DNA from: Lachnospiraceae bacterium | Lineage (GTDB): Bacteria > Bacillota > Clostridia > Lachnospirales > Lachnospiraceae | Direction: 5' to 3' | DNA: 64,000 nucleotides | Assembly (NCBI GenBank): GCA_011960625.1 | Contig: BLMJ01000009.1 | Location: 1-64,000, forward strand | Shown here: in pieces, positions 39,593 through 50,450 of the stretch | How positions within the stretch are numbered: position 1 is the first letter of the stretch | Layout: each line of letters starts with the position of its first letter | Position numbers and translations under genes: made by a program | The notes under the pieces: generated by a model | What the model was told of the DNA's origin: nothing | The model's database searches: none | What the model saw: the letters and a program-made list of their open reading frames with translations, nothing else

Positions 39593-42244
39593 GTGGCGGA
39601 ATTAACACCGATGATGCAGCAATATATGGAGACGAAGAAGGAGTATCCGGACTGCATTTTGTTTTATAGACTGGGAGATTTTTATGAGATGTTCTTTGAC
39701 GATGCCCTGACTGCGTCGAGGGAGCTTGAGATTACGCTGACCGGAAAGAATTGCGGGCTTGAGGAACGCGCACCGATGTGCGGCGTTCCTTTCCATGCTG
39801 TGGACGGTTATCTGAACCGTCTGGTCTCTAAGGGGTATAAGGTGGCAATCTGTGAGCAGATGGAGGATGCGGCCAGCGCGAAGGGGTTAGTGAAGCGGGA
39901 TGTGGTCCGTATCGTGACGCCGGGGACTAATCTGGATGTGCAGGCGTTGGATGAGACGAAGAACAATTATATTATGTGCGTGGTCTATATTGCGGACCGC
40001 TATGGGCTTTCGGTGGCGGACGTGACGACGGGGGAATATATGGTCACGGAGCTTTCGGAGGCGGAGAAGCTGTTTGACGAGATTTATAAGTTTATGCCGT
40101 CAGAGCTTATATGCAACGAGGCTTTTTATATGAGCGGCATGGATCTGGAGCTTTTGAAGGAGAAGCTGGGGATTACGGTGTATTCTCTGGACGCGTGGTA
40201 TTTTGATGATTCCATCTGTCAGAGAACCCTTTCGGAGCATTTTCATGTAAATGGCCTTGAGGGTCTTGGCCTTTCGGATTTTGACTGCGGCGTGATTGCG
40301 GCCGGGGCGCTGCTTAAATACCTGCTTGAGACGCAGAAGCGGGATCTGTCCCACATTACCAAGCTTTCGGTCTATGCCACGGGGAAGTATATGCTGCTTG
40401 ACAGCTCTACACGCCGGAATTTGGAGCTTTGCGAGACGCTCAGGGAGAAGCAGAAGCGAGGGTCGCTTCTCTGGGTGCTGGATAAGACGCGCACAGCTAT
40501 GGGGGCGAGGGCGCTGCGCAAGCATATTGAACAGCCGTTGATTGACCGGGCGGAGATTGAGCGGCGTCTGGATGCGGTGGAAGAGCTTAGAGACAATGCG
40601 ATTTCCAGAGAGGAAATCAGAGAGTATCTTTCTTCGATTTATGACTTGGAGCGTCTGGTGTGCAGGATTACTTACCAGTCTGCGAATCCTAGGGATCTGA
40701 TTGCCTTTGAACATTCCCTTGCCATGCTGCCCCATATTAAGTATATTTTGCGGGAAATGAAGGCTCCGCTGCTGGTGGAATTGTACGAGAGTCTGGATAC
40801 CTTAGAGGATCTCTGCACTCTGGTGAAGTCTGCCATTAAGGAGGAGCCTCCCATTGCCATGAGGGAGGGCGGCATTATCCGAGAGGGATATGATAAGGAG
40901 GTGGACAGGCTTCGTTCAGCCAAGTCGGACGGGAAGGAGTGGCTTGCAAAGCTTGAGACACAGGAACGGGAGAAGACGGGGATTAAGAATTTAAAGATTC
41001 GGTTCAATAAGGTGTTCGGGTATTATCTGGAAGTGACCAATTCTTTTAAGAATCTGGTGCCGGATTATTATACCCGTAAGCAGACCCTTGCAAATGCGGA
41101 GCGTTTTATTATTCCGGAGCTTAAGGAATTGGAGGATACCATTCTTGGGGCGGAGGATAAATTATATGCGCTGGAATATCAGTTGTTCTGCGATGTGCGG
41201 GATAAGATCGGGGCGGAGATTTTAAGGATTCAGTCAAGCGCCCGGGCCGTGGCGCAGCTGGATGCCTTTTCTTCTTTTGCGCTGGTGGCGGAGCGGAATC
41301 AGTATGTGCGCCCGGGGATGAATGAGAAAGGGGTCATTGACATTAAGGATGGCCGGCATCCCGTGGTGGAGCGGATGATTCCCAATGATATGTTTATTGC
41401 CAATGATACCTTTTTGAATGACAAAAAGAATCGGATTTCCGTAATTACAGGCCCGAATATGGCGGGGAAATCTACATATATGCGCCAGACTGCGCTGATT
41501 GTTCTGATGGCGCAGATTGGCTCTTTTGTTCCGGCTTCCAGTGCGGATATCGGTCTGGTGGATCGGATTTTTACCAGGGTCGGCGCATCGGATGATCTGG
41601 CGAGCGGCCAGAGTACGTTTATGGTGGAGATGACGGAGGTTGCGAATATCTTACGGAATGCCACCAGCCGGAGTCTGCTGATTCTGGATGAAATCGGGCG
41701 GGGAACCAGTACCTTCGACGGGCTGAGTATTGCGTGGGCTGTGATTGAGCATATCAGCAACAGCAAGCTTCTTGGGGCGAAGACACTGTTTGCCACCCAT
41801 TACCATGAGCTGACGGAGCTTGAGGGGAAAATCCACAATGTGAATAATTATTGTATCGCCGTGAAGGAGAAAGGGGACGATATTATTTTCCTGCGCAAGA
41901 TTGTAAAAGGCGGCGCGGATAAGAGTTACGGGATCCAGGTCGCAAGGCTTGCGGGGGTGCCGGAGTCGGTCATTATGCGGGCCAAGGAGATTGTGGAGGA
42001 ACTGGTGCAGGCGGATATTACGGACAGGATTAAGGATATCGCGTCCCATGGGAACGAGCAGCCGGCGGCGAAGCCAAAGCATTACGACGAGGTGGATTTG
42101 GCCCAGATGTCCTTGTTCGATACGGTGAAGGATGACGATGTGATTGAGGAGATTAAGGGGTTGGATCTTGGGAACCTGACGCCGATTGACGCTCTGAATA
42201 CGTTGTATCAGTTACAGAATAAGCTGAAGAACCGCTGGGGATGA
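39593..42244 (+). CDS. mutS: DNA mismatch repair protein MutS
   Basis: TPMMQQYMETKKEYPDCILFYRLGDFYEMFF, TGPNMAGKSTYMRQ; likely GTG start at 39593. Confidence 0.97.
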   Translation: MAELTPMMQQYMETKKEYPDCILFYRLGDFYEMFFDDALTASRELEITLTGKNCGLEERAPMCGVPFHAVDGYLNRLVSKGYKVAICEQMEDAASAKGLVKRDVVRIVTPGTNLDVQALDETKNNYIMCVVYIADRYGLSVADVTTGEYMVTELSEAEKLFDEIYKFMPSELICNEAFYMSGMDLELLKEKLGITVYSLDAWYFDDSICQRTLSEHFHVNGLEGLGLSDFDCGVIAAGALLKYLLETQKRDLSHITKLSVYATGKYMLLDSSTRRNLELCETLREKQKRGSLLWVLDKTRTAMGARALRKHIEQPLIDRAEIERRLDAVEELRDNAISREEIREYLSSIYDLERLVCRITYQSANPRDLIAFEHSLAMLPHIKYILREMKAPLLVELYESLDTLEDLCTLVKSAIKEEPPIAMREGGIIREGYDKEVDRLRSAKSDGKEWLAKLETQEREKTGIKNLKIRFNKVFGYYLEVTNSFKNLVPDYYTRKQTLANAERFIIPELKELEDTILGAEDKLYALEYQLFCDVRDKIGAEILRIQSSARAVAQLDAFSSFALVAERNQYVRPGMNEKGVIDIKDGRHPVVERMIPNDMFIANDTFLNDKKNRISVITGPNMAGKSTYMRQTALIVLMAQIGSFVPASSADIGLVDRIFTRVGASDDLASGQSTFMVEMTEVANILRNATSRSLLILDEIGRGTSTFDGLSIAWAVIEHISNSKLLGAKTLFATHYHELTELEGKIHNVNNYCIAVKEKGDDIIFLRKIVKGGADKSYGIQVARLAGVPESVIMRAKEIVEELVQADITDRIKDIASHGNEQPAAKPKHYDEVDLAQMSLFDTVKDDDVIEEIKGLDLGNLTPIDALNTLYQLQNKLKNRWG

Positions 42245-42257
42245 TAGAGGATAAGGT

Positions 42258-44321
42258 ATGAGTAAGATACAGGTTTTGGATACGGTTACGATTGATAAGA
42301 TTGCGGCGGGCGAGGTGATTGAGCGTCCGGCTTCTGTGGTCAAGGAGCTGGTGGAGAATGCCATTGACGCCGGGGCGACCGCGATTGTCGTGGAGATTCA
42401 GGAGGGCGGGACGTCGCTTATCCGGATCGCGGATAATGGGTGCGGGATTGAAAAAGAGGAAGTTCCCAATGCTTTCTGGCGGCATGCTACCAGTAAGATT
42501 CGCTCTGTGGAGGATTTGGTTCATATTGGCTCTCTGGGATTTCGGGGGGAGGCTTTGTCTAGTATTGCGGCGGTCTCTCAGGTGGAGCTGATCACGAAGA
42601 CGAAGGGACAGGTATTTGGGACGAGATATCGGATCAATGGCGGGACGGAAGTAGATATTGAGGATACGGGGGCGCGGGATGGAACCACATTTCTGATTCG
42701 CCAGTTGTTTTATAACGTTCCGGCCAGACGGAAGTTTTTAAAGACGCCGATGACGGAGGCAAGCCATGTGGGAGATCTGATGACCAGGCTTGCCCTGTCC
42801 CATCCGGAGATTTCCTTTCAGTTTATTAATAATGGACAGTCGAAACTGCACAGCTCGGGGAACGGGAGCCTTCGGGATGTGATTTATCATGTCTATGGGC
42901 GGGATATTGCTTCGAATCTGCTTAAGGCCCAGTTAGAGGCCCCGGGGATGCGCATTTCTGGTTTCCTTGGGAAACCCATTGTTTCCAGAGGAAATCGGAA
43001 TTTTGAAAACTATTTTATTAATGGACGGTATGTGAAGAATCAGATTGTGTCAAAGGCGATTGAGGATGCTTATAAGGATTTTTCCATGCAGCATAAGTAT
43101 CCCTTTGTTGCGCTCCTTATGGAGATTGACGGCGAGGGTGTGGATGTAAATGTGCATCCGGCAAAGCTGGAGATTCGTTTCCATAACCAGCAGGAGATCT
43201 ATAACCGGGTGTTTGAGGCGGTGAGTCAAGGGCTGCACAGGGAGGAGCTGATCCCACATGTAGAGCTGGATGTGCCGGAAGGGAAGTTTAGGAAGGAATC
43301 CGGCGATGATAAGAGGCAAGAAGGCAGTACGTCAAGCAAACACCTTCCCTTTGAGGGGCTAAAGCGCACAGCTGACACAGCCTTGGCAGACTGCCAAAAA
43401 AGTGTGCCAAAACCGGCAAAACAAACGCTTCCACCTCCGTCTGAGCGGAATCTGGACTATTTTATGGAACAAATGCAAAAGCGGGTTTTGGCGTACCACA
43501 GTCAGCGTTCGTCTGCTGAGGTGGCGGACCGAAATGGGCTTTTTAAACCTGAGCTTCAGTCTGACCGTATCCGTGAAACTGTGAAGTTTGCAAAGAAGTT
43601 GAACGAGACGCGGCCAAGTGCGGCGGAAAATGGCGGACAGCCTTCAAAAGAGTCGGAAGCGGTAAAAAGTGGCGGACAAGCTCTGGATGAGCCAAAGCAG
43701 TTGGATTTATTTGAAGAGAAGCTTCTGACAAGGGAAGCGAAGGATGAATATCACTTGATTGGACAGGTTTTTGAGACATACTGGCTGGTGGAGTTCCATG
43801 AGAAGCTCTATATTATCGACCAGCATGCCGCCCATGAGCGAATTTTGTATGAGAGGACGCTTAGGAGTATGCGGATGCGGGAGTTTACTTCGCAGATGAT
43901 CACGCCTCCGATTATTCTGGAGCTGAGTATGCAGGAGGCGGAGCTTCTTAAGCAGTTTATGGAGCATTTTACCCGAATAGGGTTTGAGTTCGAGGATTTT
44001 GGGCAGGAATCCTTTGTCGTGCGGGCAGTACCGGATAATCTGTTCAGTATTGCCAAGAAGGAGCTGCTTTTGCAGATGCTTGACAGCCTGTCGGATGAGG
44101 TGAACCGGAATCTGTCGCCGGATTTGATTGATGAGAAGGTGGCGTCTATGTCCTGTAAGGCGGCTGTGAAGGGGAATATGAGATTGTCGGCCGCGGAGGT
44201 GGATGCGTTGATTGGTGAACTTTTGACGCTTGAGAATCCTTATCACTGTCCTCATGGCAGACCGACGATTATTGCAATGAGCCGGCGGGAGCTGGAAAAA
44301 AAGTTTAAAAGGATTGTGTAA
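42258..44321 (+). CDS. mutL: DNA mismatch repair protein MutL
   Basis: KIAAGEVIERPASVVKELVENAIDAGA, GFRGEALSSI. Confidence 0.97.
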   Translation: MSKIQVLDTVTIDKIAAGEVIERPASVVKELVENAIDAGATAIVVEIQEGGTSLIRIADNGCGIEKEEVPNAFWRHATSKIRSVEDLVHIGSLGFRGEALSSIAAVSQVELITKTKGQVFGTRYRINGGTEVDIEDTGARDGTTFLIRQLFYNVPARRKFLKTPMTEASHVGDLMTRLALSHPEISFQFINNGQSKLHSSGNGSLRDVIYHVYGRDIASNLLKAQLEAPGMRISGFLGKPIVSRGNRNFENYFINGRYVKNQIVSKAIEDAYKDFSMQHKYPFVALLMEIDGEGVDVNVHPAKLEIRFHNQQEIYNRVFEAVSQGLHREELIPHVELDVPEGKFRKESGDDKRQEGSTSSKHLPFEGLKRTADTALADCQKSVPKPAKQTLPPPSERNLDYFMEQMQKRVLAYHSQRSSAEVADRNGLFKPELQSDRIRETVKFAKKLNETRPSAAENGGQPSKESEAVKSGGQALDEPKQLDLFEEKLLTREAKDEYHLIGQVFETYWLVEFHEKLYIIDQHAAHERILYERTLRSMRMREFTSQMITPPIILELSMQEAELLKQFMEHFTRIGFEFEDFGQESFVVRAVPDNLFSIAKKELLLQMLDSLSDEVNRNLSPDLIDEKVASMSCKAAVKGNMRLSAAEVDALIGELLTLENPYHCPHGRPTIIAMSRRELEKKFKRIV

Positions 44322-44323
44322 AT

Positions 44324-45265
44324 ATGAAAAAACCATTAGTAGTCCTGACCGGACCTACGGCTGTTGGGAAGACAAAGGCTTCCCTTGGACTTGCCAAGGC
44401 CCTTGGCGGTGAGATCATTTCCGCAGATTCTATGCAGGTCTATCAGTATATGAATATTGGTTCCGCCAAGATTCGTACAAAGGAGATGCAAGGGGTTCCC
44501 CATTTCCTGGTGGATGTGCTGAAACCTTGGGAAGAGTTTCACGTCGTGCGTTTTCAGCAGATGGCAAAAGCTGCGCTGGAGGGGATTTATGCCCGCCGTC
44601 ATATCCCGATTGTGGTTGGCGGGACTGGATTTTATATCCAGGCATTGCTTTATGATATTGATTTTTCGGAAAATGACGGGGATGCTTCGTACCGTCAAAA
44701 GCTTGAGCAGATTGCCAAGGAGCGAGGGGAAAGAAATCTTCATGAACGTCTTAAGGCGATCGATCCAGCGGCGGCTTTAAAGATTCATGAGAACAATGTG
44801 AAACGTGTCATTCGTGCGCTGGAGTTTTACCATCAGACAGGGCAGCGGATCTCGGAGCATAATGAGCGGGAGCGGCAGAAGGAGTCTCCCTACCAGTTTG
44901 TTTATTTTGTGTTGAATGATGACAGAAAGCGACTGTATGAGCGGATTGACGATCGGGTGGATCAGATGCTTAAAGAGGGGCTTGTGGACGAGGTGGCCGC
45001 TTTGCGGGATATGGGCTGTACGCGGGATATGGTGGCAATGCAGGGACTTGGCTACAAGGAGATTTTTGCTTTCCTGGAAGGGGAGTTAAGTCTTGACGAG
45101 GCTGTTTACAGGCTTAAGCGGGATACGAGACATTTTGCTAAAAGGCAGATTACCTGGTTTAAGAGGGAGAAGGAGGTAATCTGGATAAATAAGGATGAAT
45201 ATGGTTACGATGAGGATAGAATCTTACACGATATGATAAGATATGTAAGGGGCGAACTGGGTTGA
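44324..45265 (+). CDS. miaA: tRNA dimethylallyltransferase MiaA
   Basis: LTGPTAVGKTKASLGLAKALGGEIISADSMQVY. Confidence 0.96.
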   Translation: MKKPLVVLTGPTAVGKTKASLGLAKALGGEIISADSMQVYQYMNIGSAKIRTKEMQGVPHFLVDVLKPWEEFHVVRFQQMAKAALEGIYARRHIPIVVGGTGFYIQALLYDIDFSENDGDASYRQKLEQIAKERGERNLHERLKAIDPAAALKIHENNVKRVIRALEFYHQTGQRISEHNERERQKESPYQFVYFVLNDDRKRLYERIDDRVDQMLKEGLVDEVAALRDMGCTRDMVAMQGLGYKEIFAFLEGELSLDEAVYRLKRDTRHFAKRQITWFKREKEVIWINKDEYGYDEDRILHDMIRYVRGELG

Positions 45266-45552
45266 GAAAATTATTTCGGAGTAGGTTTATTAAGAAAATG
45301 AATACTTTGCTGATGGTCTATGCCCGTTCTCAGAATGCGGAGGCTACTTACCGAGAGTTGATGGCCCTTAAGCCGTTGATTCGAGATAAGGGGGAGGAGG
45401 CTTTGTTTGAACTGAACCGGGCGTCATTGCTTTATGATATGAAAAAGTATAAGGAGGCGGCGGAGGTGATTATGCAGATTCAACCGCTGAATCCTGTATT
45501 TGATGCGAAGTGTGCGGTCGTCCGGACTAAGATTTTGGATGCGTGGCTGTGA
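45262..45552 (+). CDS. Hypothetical protein, possible TPR-like helical repeat
   Basis: TTG start overlapping the miaA stop; LFELNRASLLYDMKKYKEAAEVI. Confidence 0.55.
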   Translation: MRKLFRSRFIKKMNTLLMVYARSQNAEATYRELMALKPLIRDKGEEALFELNRASLLYDMKKYKEAAEVIMQIQPLNPVFDAKCAVVRTKILDAWL

Positions 45553-45597
45553 GGACGTCGGATTTTATGAAAAATATGGAAAAGGGAAATTTATTTT

Positions 45598-46902
45598 ATG
45601 TCTAAAGAAAAAAACTGTGATTTTGATATCATTTCATTATATAGAGAGTTAGGGATTCGCAGAGAGGTGCTGGATTTTGGCAGAGAGATTGAAGCAGGGC
45701 TTGAAAAGCGGTTTGCAGCGATAGATGGAGTAGCGGAGTATAACCAGCTCAAGGTGATTCAGGCCATGCAGAAGAATCAGGTTAGCGAGGGGTGCTTCCA
45801 TTATGCCAGCGGATATGGCTATAACGACGTGGGACGTGATACGCTGGAGGAAGTATATGCTTCTGTGTTTCATACGGAGAGTGCGTTGGTGCGTCCCCAG
45901 ATTACTTGCGGCACCCATGCGCTTGCGCTTGCGCTGAGTGCAAATTTGAGACCTGGGGACGAGCTTTTGTCCCCTGTGGGCAAGCCTTATGATACGCTGG
46001 AGGAAGTGATCGGTATCCGTCCATCTAAAGGATCCCTTGCGGAATATGGAGTTTCCTATTCTCAGGTCGAGCTTCTTGAGGATGGGACTTTTGATTTTGA
46101 CGGGATACGAGAGGCGCTTCGGGAAAACACAAAGCTGGTGACGATTCAGAGGTCGAAAGGATATCAGACCAGACCAAGCTTTTCTGTGGGGCAGATTGGT
46201 GAGTTGATTCGTTTTGTCAAGGATATCAGACCGGATATCATCTGCATGGTGGATAATTGTTATGGAGAGTTTGTGGAAACAATAGAGCCAAGCGACGTTG
46301 GGGCAGATTTGGTGGTGGGTTCTCTAATTAAGAACCCAGGCGGCGGTCTTGCTCCTATTGGGGGCTATATTGCAGGCAGAAAGGATTTGATTGACGCCTG
46401 TGGTTTTCGTTTGACTTCTCCGGGACTCGGAAAAGAGGTGGGCGCATCTCTTGGGGTAATGCAGTCTTTTTATCAGGGCTTATTCCTTGCTCCGACGGTG
46501 ACGGCCAGCGCATTGAAAGCAGCCATTTTCGCGGCTAATATTTATGAGAAGCTTGGCTTTGCTGTGGTGCCAAAGGGCAGTGAGAGCAGGCATGATATTA
46601 TTCAGGCTGTGACCTTTGGAAAACCTGAGGGGGTCATTGCATTCTGTAAGGGGATTCAGGCGGCGGCGCCTGTGGATTCGTTTGTGACCCCGATTCCGTG
46701 GGCGATGCCTGGGTATGACAGCGATGTGATTATGGCGGCTGGCGCTTTTGTACAGGGGTCGTCCATCGAGCTGAGTGCAGATGGTCCCATTAAGCCGCCT
46801 TATGCCGTATATTTTCAGGGCGGGCTGACTTGGCACCATGGGAGGCTTGGTATTTTGATGTCGCTTGAGCATCTTGTGCGGGAGGGAGTGGTCGTATTAT
46901 GA
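45598..46902 (+). CDS. Methionine gamma-lyase family / YnbB-like PLP protein
   Basis: HYASGYGYNDVGRDTLEEVYA, GSLIKNPGGGLAPIGGYIAG. Confidence 0.9.
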   Translation: MSKEKNCDFDIISLYRELGIRREVLDFGREIEAGLEKRFAAIDGVAEYNQLKVIQAMQKNQVSEGCFHYASGYGYNDVGRDTLEEVYASVFHTESALVRPQITCGTHALALALSANLRPGDELLSPVGKPYDTLEEVIGIRPSKGSLAEYGVSYSQVELLEDGTFDFDGIREALRENTKLVTIQRSKGYQTRPSFSVGQIGELIRFVKDIRPDIICMVDNCYGEFVETIEPSDVGADLVVGSLIKNPGGGLAPIGGYIAGRKDLIDACGFRLTSPGLGKEVGASLGVMQSFYQGLFLAPTVTASALKAAIFAANIYEKLGFAVVPKGSESRHDIIQAVTFGKPEGVIAFCKGIQAAAPVDSFVTPIPWAMPGYDSDVIMAAGAFVQGSSIELSADGPIKPPYAVYFQGGLTWHHGRLGILMSLEHLVREGVVVL

Positions 46903-46930
46903 GGAATGATTCAGTAATTGGGCGGTTATC

Positions 46931-48199
46931 ATGAGAAAGATTGGGATTATCGGCGGCGGCGCCGCAGGGCTTGCGGCGGCGATCGCGGCGGCAAGAAATG
47001 ACAGGCAGGCAAAGGTTTTTATTCTGGAGCGTAATGAGCGCATTGGAAGGAAGCTTCTTGCGACAGGGAATGGACGGTGTAATCTGACGAACCGTCAGGC
47101 TGTTGGTTCTTGTGTGGAAACATTCTACCGAGGTGAGGATACGGCGTTTGCTCAAAATGTCCTTGCCCAGTTCGGATATGAGGATACCCTGGATTTTTTT
47201 ACGTCTCTGGGGCTTGTGATGCGAATGAGGGGGGATTATGTATATCCTCGCTCTGATCAGGCGTCGGCTGTGCTGGAGGTTCTGGAGCTGGAATTAAAAC
47301 GTCTTGGGGTCAAGATTTTCTATGGCGCCAAAGTGGAGTCCGTTGTTCGAAATCAGAAGGGCTTCTGTATCAGAGCGGCTGAGATTTTGCAGGAGGGAAA
47401 GCAAGGCCCTTTGCAGAGGTTCCAGGCAGACCGGGTGATTCTAGCCTGCGGCGGGATGGCTGCTTCTACTTTTGGCTCAGATGGCAGTGGTTTTCCACTT
47501 GCCAAATCTCTTGGACATAGTGTGACTTTGGTTGTACCGGCGTTGGTGCAGCTTAGAGTAAGGAAGCATCCCTTAGCCAAGGCGTCGGGCGTGCGCACAG
47601 AGGCTGGTGTGACAGCGCTGATTGACGGTAAGGCGGTTTTTTCGGATTCCGGCGAAGTACAGATTACTGCCTATGGGATTTCCGGGATTCCAGTGTTTCA
47701 AATCAGCCGATTTATTGCATACGGGCTGTTTAAGAAGAAACGCTCGGAGGTCTTGCTGGATTTTCTTCCGGAATATTCAGAGGATGCGGCGTATGAATTA
47801 CTTATGAAGATTGCGGCCAATCGGAGAGATTTGACTGCGGATGCATGGCTATCGGGGATATTTAACCGGAAATTAGTTCCTCGGATATTGGAGCAGGCAG
47901 GAGTGCGGCTTCAGACCCCTGTATCGGGGTTGGACCAACAAAAGCTTCGGGAAGTAGCGAAGAAATGTAAGGGGATTGTGCTGGAGATTCAGGATACCAA
48001 TGGGTTTGAGAATGCGCAGGTCAGCGCCGGAGGTGTTCGGACGAAGGAGCTCTGTCCGCAGACCATGGAATCTTTGCGCACCAAAGGACTGTATCTTGCG
48101 GGGGAATTGCTGGATGTGGATGGAATCTGCGGAGGGTTCAATCTACAATGGGCATGGTCTACTGGATGTATTGCGGGAAAGGCGGCTTCGAACCATTAG
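46931..48199 (+). CDS. HI0933/BaiN-like FAD-dependent oxidoreductase
   Basis: IGIIGGGAAGLAAAIAAA, GRKLLATGNGRCNLTN, VDGICGGFNLQWAWSTG. Confidence 0.9.
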   Translation: MRKIGIIGGGAAGLAAAIAAARNDRQAKVFILERNERIGRKLLATGNGRCNLTNRQAVGSCVETFYRGEDTAFAQNVLAQFGYEDTLDFFTSLGLVMRMRGDYVYPRSDQASAVLEVLELELKRLGVKIFYGAKVESVVRNQKGFCIRAAEILQEGKQGPLQRFQADRVILACGGMAASTFGSDGSGFPLAKSLGHSVTLVVPALVQLRVRKHPLAKASGVRTEAGVTALIDGKAVFSDSGEVQITAYGISGIPVFQISRFIAYGLFKKKRSEVLLDFLPEYSEDAAYELLMKIAANRRDLTADAWLSGIFNRKLVPRILEQAGVRLQTPVSGLDQQKLREVAKKCKGIVLEIQDTNGFENAQVSAGGVRTKELCPQTMESLRTKGLYLAGELLDVDGICGGFNLQWAWSTGCIAGKAASNH

Positions 48200-48201
48200 A
48201 C

Positions 48202-49038
48202 ATGATTACAAATGAAGTTATCAACCAGGCGATTGATTATATTTTGCAGCATATTGAAGAAGAGCTTACTCTTGGGGAGGTGGCGGGGCACTGTCATTTC
48301 TCGAAGTTTTATTTCAGCCGCCTTTTTAAGGAGCAGACGGGTGAGAGTGTTTACGGGTTTATTAAGAGGGTAAAACTTGAGCAGAGTGCCTTTCGGCTTA
48401 AGACGGAGCAGAAGCGACGAATTACAGAGATTGGCGCTGATTATGGGTATAGTTCTTCTAATTACAGCTCTGCATTCCGTCAGCATTACCGCATGGCTCC
48501 TGTTGATTTCCGCAGACAGAGTTATTCTTCTTCTATGGCCCATCCCTTCTTCCATCATGAAAACTGGAAGGTGGAAAGCTTTGAAGCCTGTGACAGTAAG
48601 ATTTCCCTTAAATATATTCCAGATTACTTTGTAATCTATGAGAGACGATTCGGCAGTTATGAGAATTTGTGCAGAGACTGGGACGGATTTATCGAAAAAT
48701 ATCGGGAGTTTATCACAGAGGAAACCCTTCTTTTCGAGCGGACGTACGACGACCCTGCTGTGACGTCTTATGGACACTGTCTGTATGATATCTGTATGAG
48801 TGTCCAGGAAAATTGTCCTCTTAAAAATACTGCGAAAATCCAGGGCGGAAAGTGTATCGTATATCATTTTAAGGGGCACGCCAAACATATTTATGCGGCG
48901 TATCAGACTATATTTCTGGTGTGGCTGCCAAGAGTATCCTATGAATTGGATGCAGCCAAAAGCCTATTTGATATTTACCATGAAGTGGACAGTGAGACAA
49001 AGTATATGGAGATGGATATCTGTGTACCTGTGAAATAA
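48202..49038 (+). CDS. AraC-family transcriptional regulator with GyrI-like effector domain
   Basis: LTLGEVAGHCHFSKFYFSRLFKEQTGESVYGFIKRVKLEQSAFRL; start ATG 48202. Confidence 0.88.
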   Translation: MITNEVINQAIDYILQHIEEELTLGEVAGHCHFSKFYFSRLFKEQTGESVYGFIKRVKLEQSAFRLKTEQKRRITEIGADYGYSSSNYSSAFRQHYRMAPVDFRRQSYSSSMAHPFFHHENWKVESFEACDSKISLKYIPDYFVIYERRFGSYENLCRDWDGFIEKYREFITEETLLFERTYDDPAVTSYGHCLYDICMSVQENCPLKNTAKIQGGKCIVYHFKGHAKHIYAAYQTIFLVWLPRVSYELDAAKSLFDIYHEVDSETKYMEMDICVPVK

Positions 49039-49114
49039 GCAATAATTCAGAAGTATATATTTCAATTCCTTCTTATAATGAATGGGTATTACATGCTTGT
49101 AAGGAGGTATTTTT

Positions 49115-50440
49115 ATGAATTTGGAACAGATGAAACAGGACACGGCAAAGATGATAGGGCAGTTCTCTATACCTGCAATCATTTCCATGCTTCTCACTTC
49201 TCTGGTTACGATTGCGGACGGGTTCTTCATCGGGAACTATGTGGGAAAGGAAGGGATTGCGGCGGTCAATTTGGGACTTCCGATTATCTATCTGTATCTG
49301 GGCGTAGGCTTAATGGTTTCAATCGGAGGCGTTTCGATTGCCGGGAGGGTCCTGGGCGCTGGGGATAGAAACACCTGTAACCAGGTGTTTCGGCAGACGA
49401 TTGTAACTACGTTGGTATCCTCCACACTGCTTGGCGGCGTCATGCTCCTTTTCTTCCAGCCTATGATGTCTGTGCTTCGTGCGGATGGAAGGGTGATAGG
49501 GTATTTTCAGGATTATTATGAAATAATGCTTCTGACGCTTCCTGTCATGGTGGTTAATTCTTCGTTCGGGATGTTCATCCGGAGCGAAGGGTATCCTAGA
49601 TACTACATGAAAATTAGTATGCTTGATGTGCTGTTGAATATTTTTCTGGATTATGTCTTTGCGGATTGGTTTCATATGGGTGTTGCTGGAATTGGATTGG
49701 CTTCCCTTCTGGCAGCGTTGGTTTCGCTTATCTGTATCTTGTATTTTTTTATGAGAAAGGCAAAAGTTTACCGTCTGGGAAGGTTCCGATTTTCCGGCAA
49801 AATGTGTGTGCAGTCAATCTTAAATGGGAGTTCGGAATTTATTGGGGAGATGTCTACAGGAATTGCCATGTTTGCCTATAATTTTGTAATTATGAGGAAG
49901 GTTGGAACGGACGGAGTGACTGCATTTACGATTGTGGGGTATGTGGCTTATGTATTCAGTATGGTCGTTGTAGGCTTCGGACAGGGGACAAGCCCTCTGA
50001 TTAGTTTTGTCTATGGCGCTCGGGAGAAGATGCTGGCTTCGGACATTCGAAAGCGGACGAACCGGTATGTTTTTGGTGTTGGCCTGGCTGTGTTCCTTCT
50101 GATGGCAGCAGGAGTTAAATGGTACAGCGGGGTATTCGTGCAGAATGATAGGGTAGAAGGGATGATTCAATCGGGGATGCTTATCTTTATGACTTCATTT
50201 TTCTTCTCGGGCGTAAATGCTATCACTTCCTTTTACTTTACTGCGACAGGGCAAGCCTTTCCGTCGGCTGTGATCTCGGCGTCGCGGGGATTGGTCATTC
50301 TGCTTGTGTGTATCTTTACACTGCCGTATTTGTTCGGAATGACGGGGGTATGGCTGGCGGCTCCTGTGACGGAATTGGTGACGCTTGGAATTACGTTATT
50401 CTTTTTACGTATTGAAAATTTTTCTTTTAGAGAATTATGA
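49115..50440 (+). CDS. MATE-family efflux transporter
   Basis: Twelve-TM-type sequence, SIPAIISMLLTSLVTIADGFFIGNYVGKEGIAAVNLGLP; taaggagg RBS. Confidence 0.9.
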   Translation: MNLEQMKQDTAKMIGQFSIPAIISMLLTSLVTIADGFFIGNYVGKEGIAAVNLGLPIIYLYLGVGLMVSIGGVSIAGRVLGAGDRNTCNQVFRQTIVTTLVSSTLLGGVMLLFFQPMMSVLRADGRVIGYFQDYYEIMLLTLPVMVVNSSFGMFIRSEGYPRYYMKISMLDVLLNIFLDYVFADWFHMGVAGIGLASLLAALVSLICILYFFMRKAKVYRLGRFRFSGKMCVQSILNGSSEFIGEMSTGIAMFAYNFVIMRKVGTDGVTAFTIVGYVAYVFSMVVVGFGQGTSPLISFVYGAREKMLASDIRKRTNRYVFGVGLAVFLLMAAGVKWYSGVFVQNDRVEGMIQSGMLIFMTSFFFSGVNAITSFYFTATGQAFPSAVISASRGLVILLVCIFTLPYLFGMTGVWLAAPVTELVTLGITLFFLRIENFSFREL

Positions 50441-50450
50441 GGTGAATTTT